A stretch of 11,200 nt of DNA from Phycisphaeraceae bacterium (GTDB lineage Bacteria; Planctomycetota; Phycisphaerae; Phycisphaerales; Phycisphaeraceae), in assembly GCA_003552605.1 (NCBI GenBank), contig PUNN01000483.1, forward strand, positions 1 to 11,200, written 5' to 3'. Shown piece by piece: positions 1 through 8,536 of this stretch (positions are counted from its first letter, which is position 1; every line of letters begins with the position of its first letter). Made by a program: the position numbers and the translations under genes. The notes under the pieces are model-generated. The model saw nothing but the letters and a program-made list of their open reading frames with translations, had not been told where the DNA came from and searched no databases.

Positions 1-611
1 ATCAGGCCATCCTCGGGAAACCGCCGGCACCACCAGGTACCGACATCGCGCTTCTGGGCGCGACCGGGCGGGGGGCTTCCGGCGGCGAACTGATCAAGCA
101 CGCCGACCAGGAGTGGTGGAAACAACTCGATGGTGCGCTGAAGGACCTGCGCGGCATCCTCATTGGGACCGATCGGGTAACGCGCCTCATCCAGCACCGG
201 CCCGGTGTCCACGCCCTCCTCGGCGTACAGCACGGTGCAGGCCCCCTCCATCTCACCGTTGATGATCTGCCAGTTGATCGGCGCCGCCCCACGATACCCT
301 GGCACCCGCCCACCATGCAGGTTGAGCACCCCGTGGCGCGGCACGCTCAGCAATTCCCGCCCGATAATCCGGTTGTAGCCGGCCATGATCAGCAAGTCCG
401 GCTCGAAGCCGGCCACATGCTCGACGAATGCCCGCTCGCGTGGCCGCACACCGTTGATCAGTGTGGCCCCACATTCGCAAACCAGCGTCGCCAACTCCGG
501 CTCGACCGGGTCCGCGGCATGCACCACCGCCACCGGCGCGTAGCCCGACCGGAGCATGTGGTCCAGACATGCCACGCCACGGGCGCCCTTGGCCATGTAT
601 ACGATGTGCAT
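1..611 (-). CDS. Formyltransferase, probably sugar N-formyltransferase (partial, 3' end outside window)
   Basis: The reading frame starts at ATG 611 and stays open to the left edge (203 codons), so the C-terminus is missing. Around residues 97-119 it carries the formyltransferase active-site signature: an N-L-H step (N97, H99), then PGYRGAAPINW and an ING turn, with the partner Asp in EGVDTG (D135). In this family the Asn-His-Asp triad transfers a formyl group from 10-formyltetrahydrofolate to an amine. The APxNWxxxNGE stretch looks more like the sugar formyltransferases (ArnA N-domain, VioF type) than initiator-tRNA formyltransferase, and the gene follows a sugar aminotransferase by only 6 nt. 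A GGAGA Shine-Dalgarno (622-626) lies 10 nt upstream, inside the end of that gene. The family call is firm; the sugar substrate is inferred. Methionyl-tRNA formyltransferase is the main alternative. Confidence 0.8.
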   Translation of the reverse strand, partial: MHIVYMAKGARGVACLDHMLRSGYAPVAVVHAADPVEPELATLVCECGATLINGVRPRERAFVEHVAGFEPDLLIMAGYNRIIGRELLSVPRHGVLNLHGGRVPGYRGAAPINWQIINGEMEGACTVLYAEEGVDTGPVLDEARYPIGPNEDAAQVLQRTIELFPPLLVGVLDQFAAGSPPPGRAQKRDVGTWWCRRFPEDGL

Positions 612-617
612 CGTCTT

Positions 618-1742
618 TCAGTCTCCATTTTCAAGGTGGGCCAGGACTGCATCGGCCACCGTATCGGCCTGCGCCACCGTCATGCCGGGGTAGATCGGCA
701 GCGTCACGGACCGCGCGGCGACATCCTCGGTCACCGGCAAAGGGTGGTCCGGTGCAAGGCCCTGATACGCCGGATGGCGATGCACCGGCGGTGCAAAATG
801 CACCGAGGCGCCGATCCCCTGCGCGTTCAGCGCGGCGACCAGTTTATCGCGCCGATCGGCACAGACCAAGAGTGTGTACATCTGATAGACGTGGGTATTA
901 CCCGCGAGCACGGCAGGAACGGTGACCGCCTCACAGCCAGCAAGTCGCTGCGCATAATGCAACGCCAGGCGTTGCCGGGCCCTGTTCATCCCGGACAGCT
1001 TCTTCATCTGCTGCACGCCGATGGCAGCGAGGATATTGCTCATTCTGAAGTTGAACCCCGCCATCGCCGCCTGTTTGGCCCAGGGCGATCGGTGCCTTTC
1101 CCGTTCCAGCGTGCTCGTGGTCACACCGTGGCTCGCGAGGGTGCGCACCTGCGATGCGAGGTCCGCATCATGGCATGTCAGCATGCCCCCCTCTCCCGTC
1201 GTGATGTTCTTCGTCGGAAAGAACGAGAAACACCCGATGCCGAACGCTCCGGCCTGCCGGCCGTGGTGGGTGGCACCAAGCGTCTCGGCCGAGTCCTCGA
1301 TCAGCAACAGGCGGTGACGCCGGGCGATGTCGGTCAGCCGCCACATGTTGGCACACTGCCCCGCATAGTGCACGGCGATGATGGCCTCGGTGCGCGGCGT
1401 GATCGCAGCTTCGACCGCATCCGGATCAAGCATCCGGCCGTCCGGCTCGATGTCGGCGAAAACCGGTGTCGCCCCGGCGGTGACCACGGCGTTGGCCGTG
1501 GCGACCCACGTGAAGGCGGGAACGATCACCTCGCCGCGGATGCGGTTGGCCATGAGGGCGAGAAACAGCGCCGAGGTGCAGGAGTTGAGCGAGACCGCGC
1601 ATTCGACCCCGAGTAGTTCCGTGAAGGCCTGCTCGAAGGCGGTATTCGCTGCCCCGTGGGCATACCACCCGCCGCGCAGCACCTCGGCCACGGCGTCGAC
1701 TTCGGCATCATCCACACAGGGGCGGCAGAGGGGGATGTTCAT
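618..1742 (-). CDS. DegT/DnrJ/EryC1/StrS family nucleotide-sugar aminotransferase
   Basis: A full-length 374-residue PLP-dependent aminotransferase of the DegT family, which transfers an amino group, usually from glutamate, to a keto-sugar nucleotide. Visible landmarks in order: SCTSAL (54-59) for cofactor phosphate binding, LIEDSAE with D150 facing the PLP ring nitrogen, and FFPTKNITTGEGG with Schiff-base lysine K178. The VPAFTWVATANAV and AVHYAG segments resemble ArnB-type 4-aminotransferases acting on 4-keto sugars. The start is supported by an AAGGA Shine-Dalgarno (1749-1753) six bases upstream. The formyltransferase begins 6 nt after the stop, so the two are almost certainly co-transcribed, pointing to a keto-sugar, amino-sugar, N-formyl-sugar series. 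The exact sugar and the position aminated cannot be read from this sequence. Confidence 0.93.
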   Translation of the reverse strand: MNIPLCRPCVDDAEVDAVAEVLRGGWYAHGAANTAFEQAFTELLGVECAVSLNSCTSALFLALMANRIRGEVIVPAFTWVATANAVVTAGATPVFADIEPDGRMLDPDAVEAAITPRTEAIIAVHYAGQCANMWRLTDIARRHRLLLIEDSAETLGATHHGRQAGAFGIGCFSFFPTKNITTGEGGMLTCHDADLASQVRTLASHGVTTSTLERERHRSPWAKQAAMAGFNFRMSNILAAIGVQQMKKLSGMNRARQRLALHYAQRLAGCEAVTVPAVLAGNTHVYQMYTLLVCADRRDKLVAALNAQGIGASVHFAPPVHRHPAYQGLAPDHPLPVTEDVAARSVTLPIYPGMTVAQADTVADAVLAHLENGD

Positions 1743-1882
1743 TGGCAGTCCTTGACCGTACCCTCACGATGAGCGGTACCGAGCCAGTCTATAGCAGGCG
1801 GCATGCCCGCCCTGTCCGACTGTTTCATCGGATAACATGGCCCCGGCCATCCAGACAACACGCAGACCGGACCCCAGCAACC
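1743..1882. promoter_or_regulatory. Divergent intergenic region with small hairpin
   Basis: This 140-nt gap separates two divergent genes, so it should hold promoters for both. I see no strong -35/-10 pair on either strand. A short inverted repeat, GGCGG (1797-1801) and CCGCC (1807-1811) around a 5-nt loop, could be an operator or chance in GC-rich DNA. The identification as a promoter region rests on gene orientation only. Confidence 0.35.
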
Positions 1883-3079
1883 ATGCCTGCCCACCCCGCC
1901 ATTCCCGAAACCGTCGATGAACTGCTCCAGCACATGGTGCGGACCGACTCTGTGAACGCCGCCATCAGCGGCCGCGAGGATGCCGAGGGCGAATTGGGTG
2001 CCTTTCTGGAAGCCTGTGGCCGCGGCTGGGGGCTCGCGGTGCAGCGACTGGCAGTGCCATCGAGGGCCGATAACCTGCTGTTCACCTATACCGTGGACCC
2101 CTCCGCCCCCTGGTTGGTCTTCGACAGCCACATGGACACCGTGAGCACCGAGGGCATGACCATTGACTCGTTCGGCGGGGTGATCGCCGATGGCCGCCTC
2201 TACGGCCGCGGTGCCTGCGACACCAAGGGCACCGGCGCTGCGATGCTTTGGGCACTACGCAGCCTTGTCCATGATCGCGAATTGAAGCCGGCACACAATA
2301 TCGCCCTGCTCTTCTCTGTGGATGAAGAGATCGCCATGGCCGGTATCCACGCCTTTATCGAGCAACACCTGCCCGCGCTCGGCTGGCAGGTGAGGGGGGT
2401 GATCGTCGGGGAGCCCACATGGCTGCGCATGCTCACCGCCCACAACGGGGTGCTACGCCGCAAGGTCATCACCCGAGGCGATGCCGCGCACTCGGCGGTG
2501 CCGGAAATGGGACGTAATGCCATCAGTGCGATGGTGCAGGTCATTGCGGCCATTGAGCAGCATTACATCGGCCGCATCGACGCCACGCACCCGCTGACCG
2601 GCGGGGCCGCGGCGAGCATCAACACCATCCACGGCGGCACGCAGGCCAACATCATCGCCGCCCGATGTGAGATCGAACTCGACCGCCGCCTCGTGCCCGG
2701 TGAAGACCCGGCGGCTGATGACCGGATGTTCGAAACCGCCCTCGATGAGGCGCGCAGGCAGGATTCACACCTCGAAGTCGAAGCCCACCGCACGCGACTC
2801 GGCCCGAGCCTGCCGGATGAAGCAAGCGCCCCGCTCGTGCCTCTCGTCAGCGGCGTCCTGTCCGCCCACCAACTGCCGACCGCCCCGTTCGGCGCCCCCT
2901 TCTGCACACATGCCGGCCCCCTTGCCGCTGCGGGACTGCCCGCCATCGTCATCGGCCCCGGTGACCCGATGCCGGCTCATACGCCGGAAGAATGGGTCGA
3001 ACTGGACGCGATCCGCAGGGGAGTTGAGGTATACCGTAACCTTATGCTCGCGCCGCTTGATACGAATCAGGGTGGGTAG
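1883..3079 (+). CDS. M20 family metallopeptidase/deacylase (ArgE/DapE/CPG2-like)
   Basis: A 398-residue two-zinc M20 hydrolase of usual length. Metal and catalytic residues sit where expected: DSHMDT (H83, D85), GRGACDTKG (D113), SVDEE with the catalytic Glu pair 148-149, VGEPT (E177), and a final ligand in PMPAHTPEEW (H366). The middle segment with AAHSAVPEMG (H203) is the lid/dimerisation domain, whose His reaches into the partner active site in this family. Members hydrolyse N-acyl amino acids (ArgE), succinyl-diaminopimelate (DapE) or peptides; the motifs do not choose between them. The frame is open upstream to 1742, where it would overlap the divergent gene start, and includes an ATG at 1769. 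I chose ATG 1883 because homology-like sequence begins there, although no good Shine-Dalgarno precedes it. It stands alone and is convergent with the epimerase gene. Confidence 0.88.
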   Translation: MPAHPAIPETVDELLQHMVRTDSVNAAISGREDAEGELGAFLEACGRGWGLAVQRLAVPSRADNLLFTYTVDPSAPWLVFDSHMDTVSTEGMTIDSFGGVIADGRLYGRGACDTKGTGAAMLWALRSLVHDRELKPAHNIALLFSVDEEIAMAGIHAFIEQHLPALGWQVRGVIVGEPTWLRMLTAHNGVLRRKVITRGDAAHSAVPEMGRNAISAMVQVIAAIEQHYIGRIDATHPLTGGAAASINTIHGGTQANIIAARCEIELDRRLVPGEDPAADDRMFETALDEARRQDSHLEVEAHRTRLGPSLPDEASAPLVPLVSGVLSAHQLPTAPFGAPFCTHAGPLAAAGLPAIVIGPGDPMPAHTPEEWVELDAIRRGVEVYRNLMLAPLDTNQGG

Positions 3080-3109
3080 AGATACTGCCTCAGTGAGGGC
3101 TTGAAGTCG

Positions 3110-4105
3110 TCAGGTGTCGATCTGCCCCGTCTCCCGGATCCATGCCCACTGCCGTTTGATCCCCTCGTGCAGGCTTGTGTGTGGTTCGTAGCCAAGCTCA
3201 TTGCGGCTGCGCGACAGGTCGGCCCAGGTACGGTCCACATCGCCCGGTTGCATGGGGCGACGGTCAATGCTGGGCTCTCGGCCGACGACCTGTCCGATGG
3301 TATCGATCATCTGCTTCAGGCTGACCGGTTCGCTGCCGCCGAGGTTATAGACGCGATAGCCGGGCAGGGCCGGGTCGCCACAGGACTGCATCGCACGGAG
3401 CACCCCATCGACGATGTCTTCGATGAAGGTGTAATCCCGGCTGCTCGAACCATCGCCGAACATGGGAATGGTTTCACCCCGCGAGACGAGATGCAGGAAC
3501 TTGCTGATTGCCAGGTCCGGCCGCTGTCGTGGTCCAAAGACAGTGAAAAAGCGCAGGCAGAAGATCGGCAGACTGTGAATGTGGTGATACGCGTGGCAGA
3601 TCAGCTCACCCGCCTTTTTGGTCGCAGCATAAGGACTGATGGGATGGTCGACCGGGTCATCTTCAGCGAACGGCACCTTCTCATTGTTGCCGTAGACGCT
3701 GGAACTTGAGGCAAACAGGAATCGACGGCTGCCGTTTTCCACCGCCGCATCGAGCAGGTTCACCGTGCCATCGAGGTTGACCGCCGTGTAGAGCGCAGGG
3801 TCTTCGATGCTCGGCCGCACCCCTGCCATTGCCGCGAGGTGAATCACCGTCTCAGGCTGGTATTTGCGAAACGCATCAAGAACGGCCTCACGGTTGCGGA
3901 TGTCGGCCTCGATAAGATCGAACCCGGGCAGGCCGCGGGCGTTTGCGAGGTTGCGCTCCTTGGCGGTGCGGTTGTAGAAGTCGCAGAAATTGTCCATCCC
4001 GACCACGCGGCGGCCTTCGGCAAGAAGCTGATCGGTCACTGCTGAACCGATAAAACCCGCCGCGCCCGTCACCAGCGTCACCGCGTCGGCTCTGCCTTCA
4101 CTCAT
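3110..4105 (-). CDS. NAD-dependent epimerase (extended SDR), UDP-glucuronate/UDP-glucose 4-epimerase-like
   Basis: A 331-residue extended short-chain dehydrogenase/reductase. The N-terminus has the NAD-binding Rossmann motif TGAAGFIG (13-20) and an acidic MDNF after the second strand (38-40). The active site shows SSSSVYG (133-139) and the Y159xxxK163 pair in SPYAATKK. The later LRFFTVFGPRQRPD segment (184-197) is typical of UDP-glucuronate 4-epimerases and close UDP-glucose 4-epimerases. These invert C4 of a UDP-sugar through a 4-keto intermediate to supply surface polysaccharide. An ATG 18 nt upstream (4123) is possible, but GGGAG (4113-4117) lies seven bases before ATG 4105, which I prefer. 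It follows the phosphofructokinase by 54 nt on the same strand and may share its transcript. A dehydratase or other epimerase remains possible. Confidence 0.88.
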   Translation of the reverse strand: MSEGRADAVTLVTGAAGFIGSAVTDQLLAEGRRVVGMDNFCDFYNRTAKERNLANARGLPGFDLIEADIRNREAVLDAFRKYQPETVIHLAAMAGVRPSIEDPALYTAVNLDGTVNLLDAAVENGSRRFLFASSSSVYGNNEKVPFAEDDPVDHPISPYAATKKAGELICHAYHHIHSLPIFCLRFFTVFGPRQRPDLAISKFLHLVSRGETIPMFGDGSSSRDYTFIEDIVDGVLRAMQSCGDPALPGYRVYNLGGSEPVSLKQMIDTIGQVVGREPSIDRRPMQPGDVDRTWADLSRSRNELGYEPHTSLHEGIKRQWAWIRETGQIDT

Positions 4106-4159
4106 CCGATGGCTCCCGATCATCCCGCTGCGGCACGGCGATGGAGGCAGGGCGTCTGT

Positions 4160-5365
4160 TCAGAACGTCTCGATTACCGGCAACTCACCGGCAAGCGGCG
4201 CAAGGTAGGTCCGCAGGCGCGAGTCGATGTCGCACCCGTCGACCACGTATTTCGTATCGAGCGTTCGCGTCTTGGCCGCCACATCACTCAGCTCGACACG
4301 CTTATACGTCACGGTGTAGGGGTTATCGCTCTTTCGCACGATGGCCACCGACCCGTCACGATGACCCTCGAGCGCCATCTTCACCGCCTCGCGGCCAACA
4401 TCCCGGGCTTCCTGCGCATCGGAAGCGGAGGTACACCCGACAAAGCTGCGCTGGAGGTAGCCGAAGGTGTCCGCGCGAACCCGTTTGGCCCCGAGCTTCT
4501 CACGGATCAGTTTCGAGAGAAAGTCCCCGAGCACACCCGAGCCCGATAACTGCACGTTGCCATGGGCATCCCGCTCGACTTCGCCCCCACTCTGTTCGGC
4601 GAGTTTGACGGCAATGGGGGTGCCATCGGCATCGTGAACACCCTCACTCACGGCGATCAAACAGCGGCCTCGCTTCCCGGTAATCCGGTCCACGTTGGCA
4701 AGGAACTGTTCGACATCGAACGCAACCTCGGGCACGTAGATCAGGTGCGGGCCATCGGCTTCGCTTCGGCGGCCGAGCATTGATGCCGCAGTGAGGAAGC
4801 CGGCATGCCGGCCCATCACGATGTTGATCTTGATGCCGGGCAGCGCGGCGTTATCGAGATTGTCGCCCATGAACGCCTGCGCCACGAACTTGGCCGCCGA
4901 GCCGAAGCCGGGCGTGTGATCGTTCTCGGCAAGGTCGTTGTCGATCGTCTTGGGCACGTGATACGCGCCGAGATCGTAGCCGGCCTCGCGGGCAAGCTCG
5001 TTGATGATGCGGCAGGTGTCCGAAGAGTCGTTGCCACCGATGTAGTAGAACGAACGGACATTGTTCTGCTCGAAAACCTTGAAAATCTTCTCGCAGTAAT
5101 TCCGGTCGGGCTTGTCGCGCGAGGTGCCGAGCGCCGAGGAGGGCGTCTGCGCGATCCGATCGAGTTTATCCTGTGCCACCTCCTGGAGCTCGATGAAGTC
5201 GTTGTTGATGATGCCGCGCACGGCATGTCGGGCACCGAGGATGCGGCCGACGGTCCCGCTTTCGCGAAGCCGCTCGACAACACCAACCATTGACTGGTTG
5301 ATCACGGCCGAAGGGCCGCCGGATTGAGCGACAACGGCGTTGGGCAGGTCTGACTTGGCACTCAT
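4160..5365 (-). CDS. Pyrophosphate-dependent 6-phosphofructokinase
   Basis: A 401-residue PfkA-superfamily enzyme that phosphorylates fructose 6-phosphate to the 1,6-bisphosphate. The N-terminal AQSGGPSAVIN (13-23) and MGRHAG (184-189) are family signatures. Donor specificity can be read from two sites. IGGNDSSD (109-116) has Asp where ATP enzymes have the second Gly of GGDGS, and PKTIDND (138-144) has Lys where ATP enzymes have Gly. This Asp/Lys pair marks the PPi-using class, which catalyses a reversible glycolytic step. The catalytic Asp lies within TIDND. The frame is open to 5425, but ATG 5365 has a strong GGAGGAGA Shine-Dalgarno (5374-5381) eight bases upstream, which fixes the start. 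The epimerase gene follows on the same strand. Confidence is high in the family and good in PPi use. Confidence 0.92.
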   Translation of the reverse strand: MSAKSDLPNAVVAQSGGPSAVINQSMVGVVERLRESGTVGRILGARHAVRGIINNDFIELQEVAQDKLDRIAQTPSSALGTSRDKPDRNYCEKIFKVFEQNNVRSFYYIGGNDSSDTCRIINELAREAGYDLGAYHVPKTIDNDLAENDHTPGFGSAAKFVAQAFMGDNLDNAALPGIKINIVMGRHAGFLTAASMLGRRSEADGPHLIYVPEVAFDVEQFLANVDRITGKRGRCLIAVSEGVHDADGTPIAVKLAEQSGGEVERDAHGNVQLSGSGVLGDFLSKLIREKLGAKRVRADTFGYLQRSFVGCTSASDAQEARDVGREAVKMALEGHRDGSVAIVRKSDNPYTVTYKRVELSDVAAKTRTLDTKYVVDGCDIDSRLRTYLAPLAGELPVIETF

Positions 5366-5600
5366 CTTCAGCATCTCCTCCGCCGCGAGGCGGGTCAGGG
5401 CAGAAAAAGTCTCAAGGTCACACAATCACTCCCCACGGGGCGGGCGGCCCGGCCAGCAGGCGGCCACAATCCGCAGCGGAATGGGCAATTTAAGGTGTTG
5501 ATGGTCCGATGGCAAGCCGCAAGCGTCGTGGCCCAGACCCTGGGGTGCATGACGCGCGATGCGGAAAGTCGATCATGGCTTGCTGTGTCGGGGGGGCCTC

Positions 5601-5730
5601 CCGGGGGTCTTCAGCCCGATGGCCATGCGAGTCCGCGGGGTGCTCGGGGCGCCTGGAACCCTTGCGGCCGCATGGCCATCGGCTGCGGACACCCCCGGAA
5701 GCCGTTGACTCAGCCAGCCAGCCTTCTCTG
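5601..5730 (+). repeat. Palindromic dispersed repeat, copy A
   Basis: The 130-nt core aligns without gaps to the reverse complement of copy B at 10938-11067; I count 115 identical positions by hand. The unit is an inverted repeat. The left arm (5601-5629) and right arm (5669-5698) pair through an 8-bp basal stem (CCGGGGGT with ACCCCCGG) and a 13-bp distal stem (CGATGGCCATGCG), around a 39-nt loop. A 32-nt 3' tail with CAGCCAGCCA is also conserved. Weaker similarity to copy B seems to extend left to about 5513, with gaps, and right to about 5768. Only 2 of the 15 substitutions fall in the arms, while 10 fall in the loop. It carries no transposase gene. It may be a REP/BIME-like or MITE-like element; the class is unassigned. 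Confidence 0.85.
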
Positions 5731-6037
5731 GTGCAAAGGGAGCCCGTGCCCAGTGCCATGCGCCCCAGACTCCGGGCCCCGCGGTGGGCGGTACTCAGCG
5801 CCAATGGCGGTCTCCTGTGCTGCTCACCTCCTGTAACGCTCCAACGGCCTGCTGTCAGGGCCGGGCCCCTCGCCCGCGGCTTCATCCCGATACCCGGCAC
5901 CTCTTGATTCCCGATGCTTGAAACGGAGCCACGGTCATTGCTCGAACGCCCACACGTTGCTTGCTCCTTTGCCAGCCACCAACCCGGCTCCTACCAGAAG
6001 CTGCGGCCATCGCATGGCATGCTATCCTGATGCCTCC

Positions 6038-6057
6038 CGGCACCCGGCGCGGTGCCG
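6038..6057 (+). promoter_or_regulatory. Hairpin in the glycosyltransferase leader
   Basis: CGGCACC (6038-6044) and GGTGCCG (6051-6057) form a perfect 7-bp stem with a 6-nt loop, ending 45 nt before the proposed start codon. It could be part of the 5' untranslated region or a regulator site. No T-run follows, so it is not a classic terminator. No function can be assigned. Confidence 0.3.
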
Positions 6058-6102
6058 CGTGGGTGCGGACTGTTTGCGCGGAGAACCGTTTCTCGGGATT
6101 GC

Positions 6103-6921
<819 letters not shown>

Positions 6922-6945
6922 CCGCCCTTCTCACTCCGCAGGGCC

Positions 6946-6962
6946 GGCGATGGGGCATCGCC
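6946..6962. terminator. Possible bidirectional hairpin between convergent genes
   Basis: GGCGATG (6946-6952) and CATCGCC (6956-6962) make a perfect 7-bp stem with a GGG loop, in the 96-nt gap between the converging glycosyltransferase and sulfatase genes. A second GC palindrome, CCGGCC-A-GGCCGG (6977-6989), lies just beyond. Neither is followed by a T-run, so intrinsic termination is uncertain; position is the main argument. Confidence 0.3.
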
Positions 6963-7017
6963 CCCCCGCTCCAATCCCGGCCAGGCCGGACGATGGCCGC
7001 TTACTCGCGAGCCCCGC

Positions 7018-8496
7018 TCACCGTTGCCCGGGCGGCGGAGGCCAGTGCAGGCCACGCTGCCCATCGAGTGCGCGGCGGTCGCGCCGGGGCACGCTGCGCT
7101 CCGGTTCGGGAAGACCGACGAGCCGTCCATCCTCGACCCAGTCAAGGTCATCACCGTACAACTGCTCGATGAGCAGGCTGCTGAGCTGGTCGCGGATCTC
7201 GGCGTGCTCTGGGCTTTCCGAAAGATCGTGGAACTCACGCGGGTCGGCCTCGATATCGAACAGTTGCAATCGGTTGCCCATGGGGTAATAGATCAGCTTG
7301 TATCGCTGATCGCGGATCATCCGCGATGCCGCCGCGGCCTCATCAATCTCACCATACAGGTGCTGTCGCCGCTGCTCGCCCACGGCAGACTGGCCTTCAC
7401 ACGATGCCGGCACGGGCAGACCGGCCAGGTCGAGCAGAGTAGGCATGATGTCCTGCCAGCCCACGAGCTGGTCGTCCACCGCGCCGCAGCCGACCCGCTC
7501 GTGGCCGCCATTGCCCTCGGCGCCGAGCAGGATCAGCGGCACCCCGGCTGAGTCTTCGTACATGAACCGCTTGGCCCAGAGCCCGTGGTTGCCCAGCATG
7601 TCGCCGTGATCGCTCGTGAAGGCGATGATCGTGTTCTGAAGCCGCCCATGCTCGCGCAGCGTGCCGAGGATGATGCGAAGCTGGTAGTCAATGTGTGTGC
7701 ACAGCGCATAAAAGGCACGACGGGCACAACGGGTCAGCCGCGGATCGATGTGCCGGCTTCTCTGCTGGCGCAACCAGATGGGGTAGGGTGTCCTCTCCGG
7801 ATCGCGCGACCAGTGCCCGGATTCGGGCTCATCAATCGAAGATGGATCGTACATGTCCAGAAACGTCTGGAGCGGGGTCAACGGGGGATGAGGATGGACG
7901 TAGGACAGATACCAGAACGCCGGGCGAGTCGGGTCCCTCCGAGCGATCTGTCTGGCCATCTGCCGCGTGGCCCATTCGGTCACATGGGTGTCATCGGGCA
8001 GATGCCACGGGCGTGTCTCGTAATTGTTGTTGCCCATGCCGTGGGCCATGTAGGCGCCGGGATAGCCGCGGTCACCGAGAAACAGCTCGTAGTCATCGAC
8101 CACACCGAACTGGACACGCCCCTCCTCCGAGAGGATCACATCATCGAAGCCGATGCGGTTGCGCTGCGGATACACGTGCATCTTGCCCACGGCCACGGCC
8201 TGGTAACCGTGGTTGCGGAAGGTCTGCGCCAGCGTCGGGTAGTGGGCGGGGTCGGGCATCTCGAGCCGATCCCGATAAACCCGATCACCGTGGGTGCGCG
8301 CTGAAAGGCCGGTCATCAGCGTCCGACGTGCGGGAATGCAGACAGGGCATTCGCTGTAGCAGTTCGTGAAGCGGCGGCCGCTCGCGGCGAGTTGGTCGAG
8401 CGTGGGAGTGAGGATGGTGGGGTGGCCGGCACAGCCCAGTAGCGAAGCCGGCCAGTGGTCGGTGCTGATCAACAGTACATCGGGTTGCTCTTGCAT
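7018..8496 (-). CDS. Type I (formylglycine) sulfatase, no signal peptide
   Basis: A 492-residue sulfatase of the alkaline phosphatase superfamily that hydrolyses sulfate esters. The signature CIPARRTLMTG (53-63) fits the C-x-P-x-R rule: C53 would be oxidised to formylglycine by a maturase not encoded here. Metal ligands appear as STDHW (D13) and TSDHGD (D296, H297), with K105/H107 in GKMH, H201 and K309 as likely sulfate-site residues. The C-terminal DQRYKLIYY and LFDIEADPREFHDL are family hallmarks. The protein opens directly with MQEQPDVLLISTDHW, with no hydrophobic leader, so it is probably cytoplasmic, unlike most glycan sulfatases. A GGAG (8502-8505) sits five bases before ATG 8496. It lies 71 nt downstream of the second aminotransferase on the same strand. 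Substrate unknown; phosphonate monoester hydrolase-like activity is an alternative. Confidence 0.92.
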   Translation of the reverse strand: MQEQPDVLLISTDHWPASLLGCAGHPTILTPTLDQLAASGRRFTNCYSECPVCIPARRTLMTGLSARTHGDRVYRDRLEMPDPAHYPTLAQTFRNHGYQAVAVGKMHVYPQRNRIGFDDVILSEEGRVQFGVVDDYELFLGDRGYPGAYMAHGMGNNNYETRPWHLPDDTHVTEWATRQMARQIARRDPTRPAFWYLSYVHPHPPLTPLQTFLDMYDPSSIDEPESGHWSRDPERTPYPIWLRQQRSRHIDPRLTRCARRAFYALCTHIDYQLRIILGTLREHGRLQNTIIAFTSDHGDMLGNHGLWAKRFMYEDSAGVPLILLGAEGNGGHERVGCGAVDDQLVGWQDIMPTLLDLAGLPVPASCEGQSAVGEQRRQHLYGEIDEAAAASRMIRDQRYKLIYYPMGNRLQLFDIEADPREFHDLSESPEHAEIRDQLSSLLIEQLYGDDLDWVEDGRLVGLPEPERSVPRRDRRALDGQRGLHWPPPPGQR

Positions 8497-8536
8497 GGTG
8501 ACTCCAGCTCATAAGTCGTCCTCGGGTGGCGCAGTG

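Larger units (their letters stand above)
5366..6102. other. Long intergenic region (737 nt) between divergent phosphofructokinase and glycosyltransferase genes
   Basis: It must contain the phosphofructokinase promoter (minus strand) and the glycosyltransferase promoter (plus strand), but I see no convincing consensus for either. Its centre is repeat copy A. Open frames cross it on both strands (for example 5495-5836 and 5509-5907 plus, 5490-5900 minus), yet none looks like a protein family. The one shared with copy B shows no codon-position constraint. From about 5770 to 6030 I recognise nothing except a generally C-rich plus strand. A seven-pair hairpin lies at 6038-6057. Confidence 0.6.

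Noticed and set aside
315..1616. A 433-codon plus-strand open frame opposite the aminotransferase and formyltransferase genes
   Set aside because: It is antisense to two clear protein families, is rich in His/Arg as expected for GC-rich shadows, and resembles no domain.
1742..1882. N-terminal extension of the M20 peptidase to TTG 1742 or ATG 1769
   Set aside because: The extension is Arg/His/Pro-rich with no family similarity and would take up the whole divergent promoter region.
3080..3109. A terminator between the convergent peptidase and epimerase genes (CCTCAGTGAGG)
   Set aside because: The possible stem is only 3-5 bp with a tiny loop and no T-run, too weak to call.
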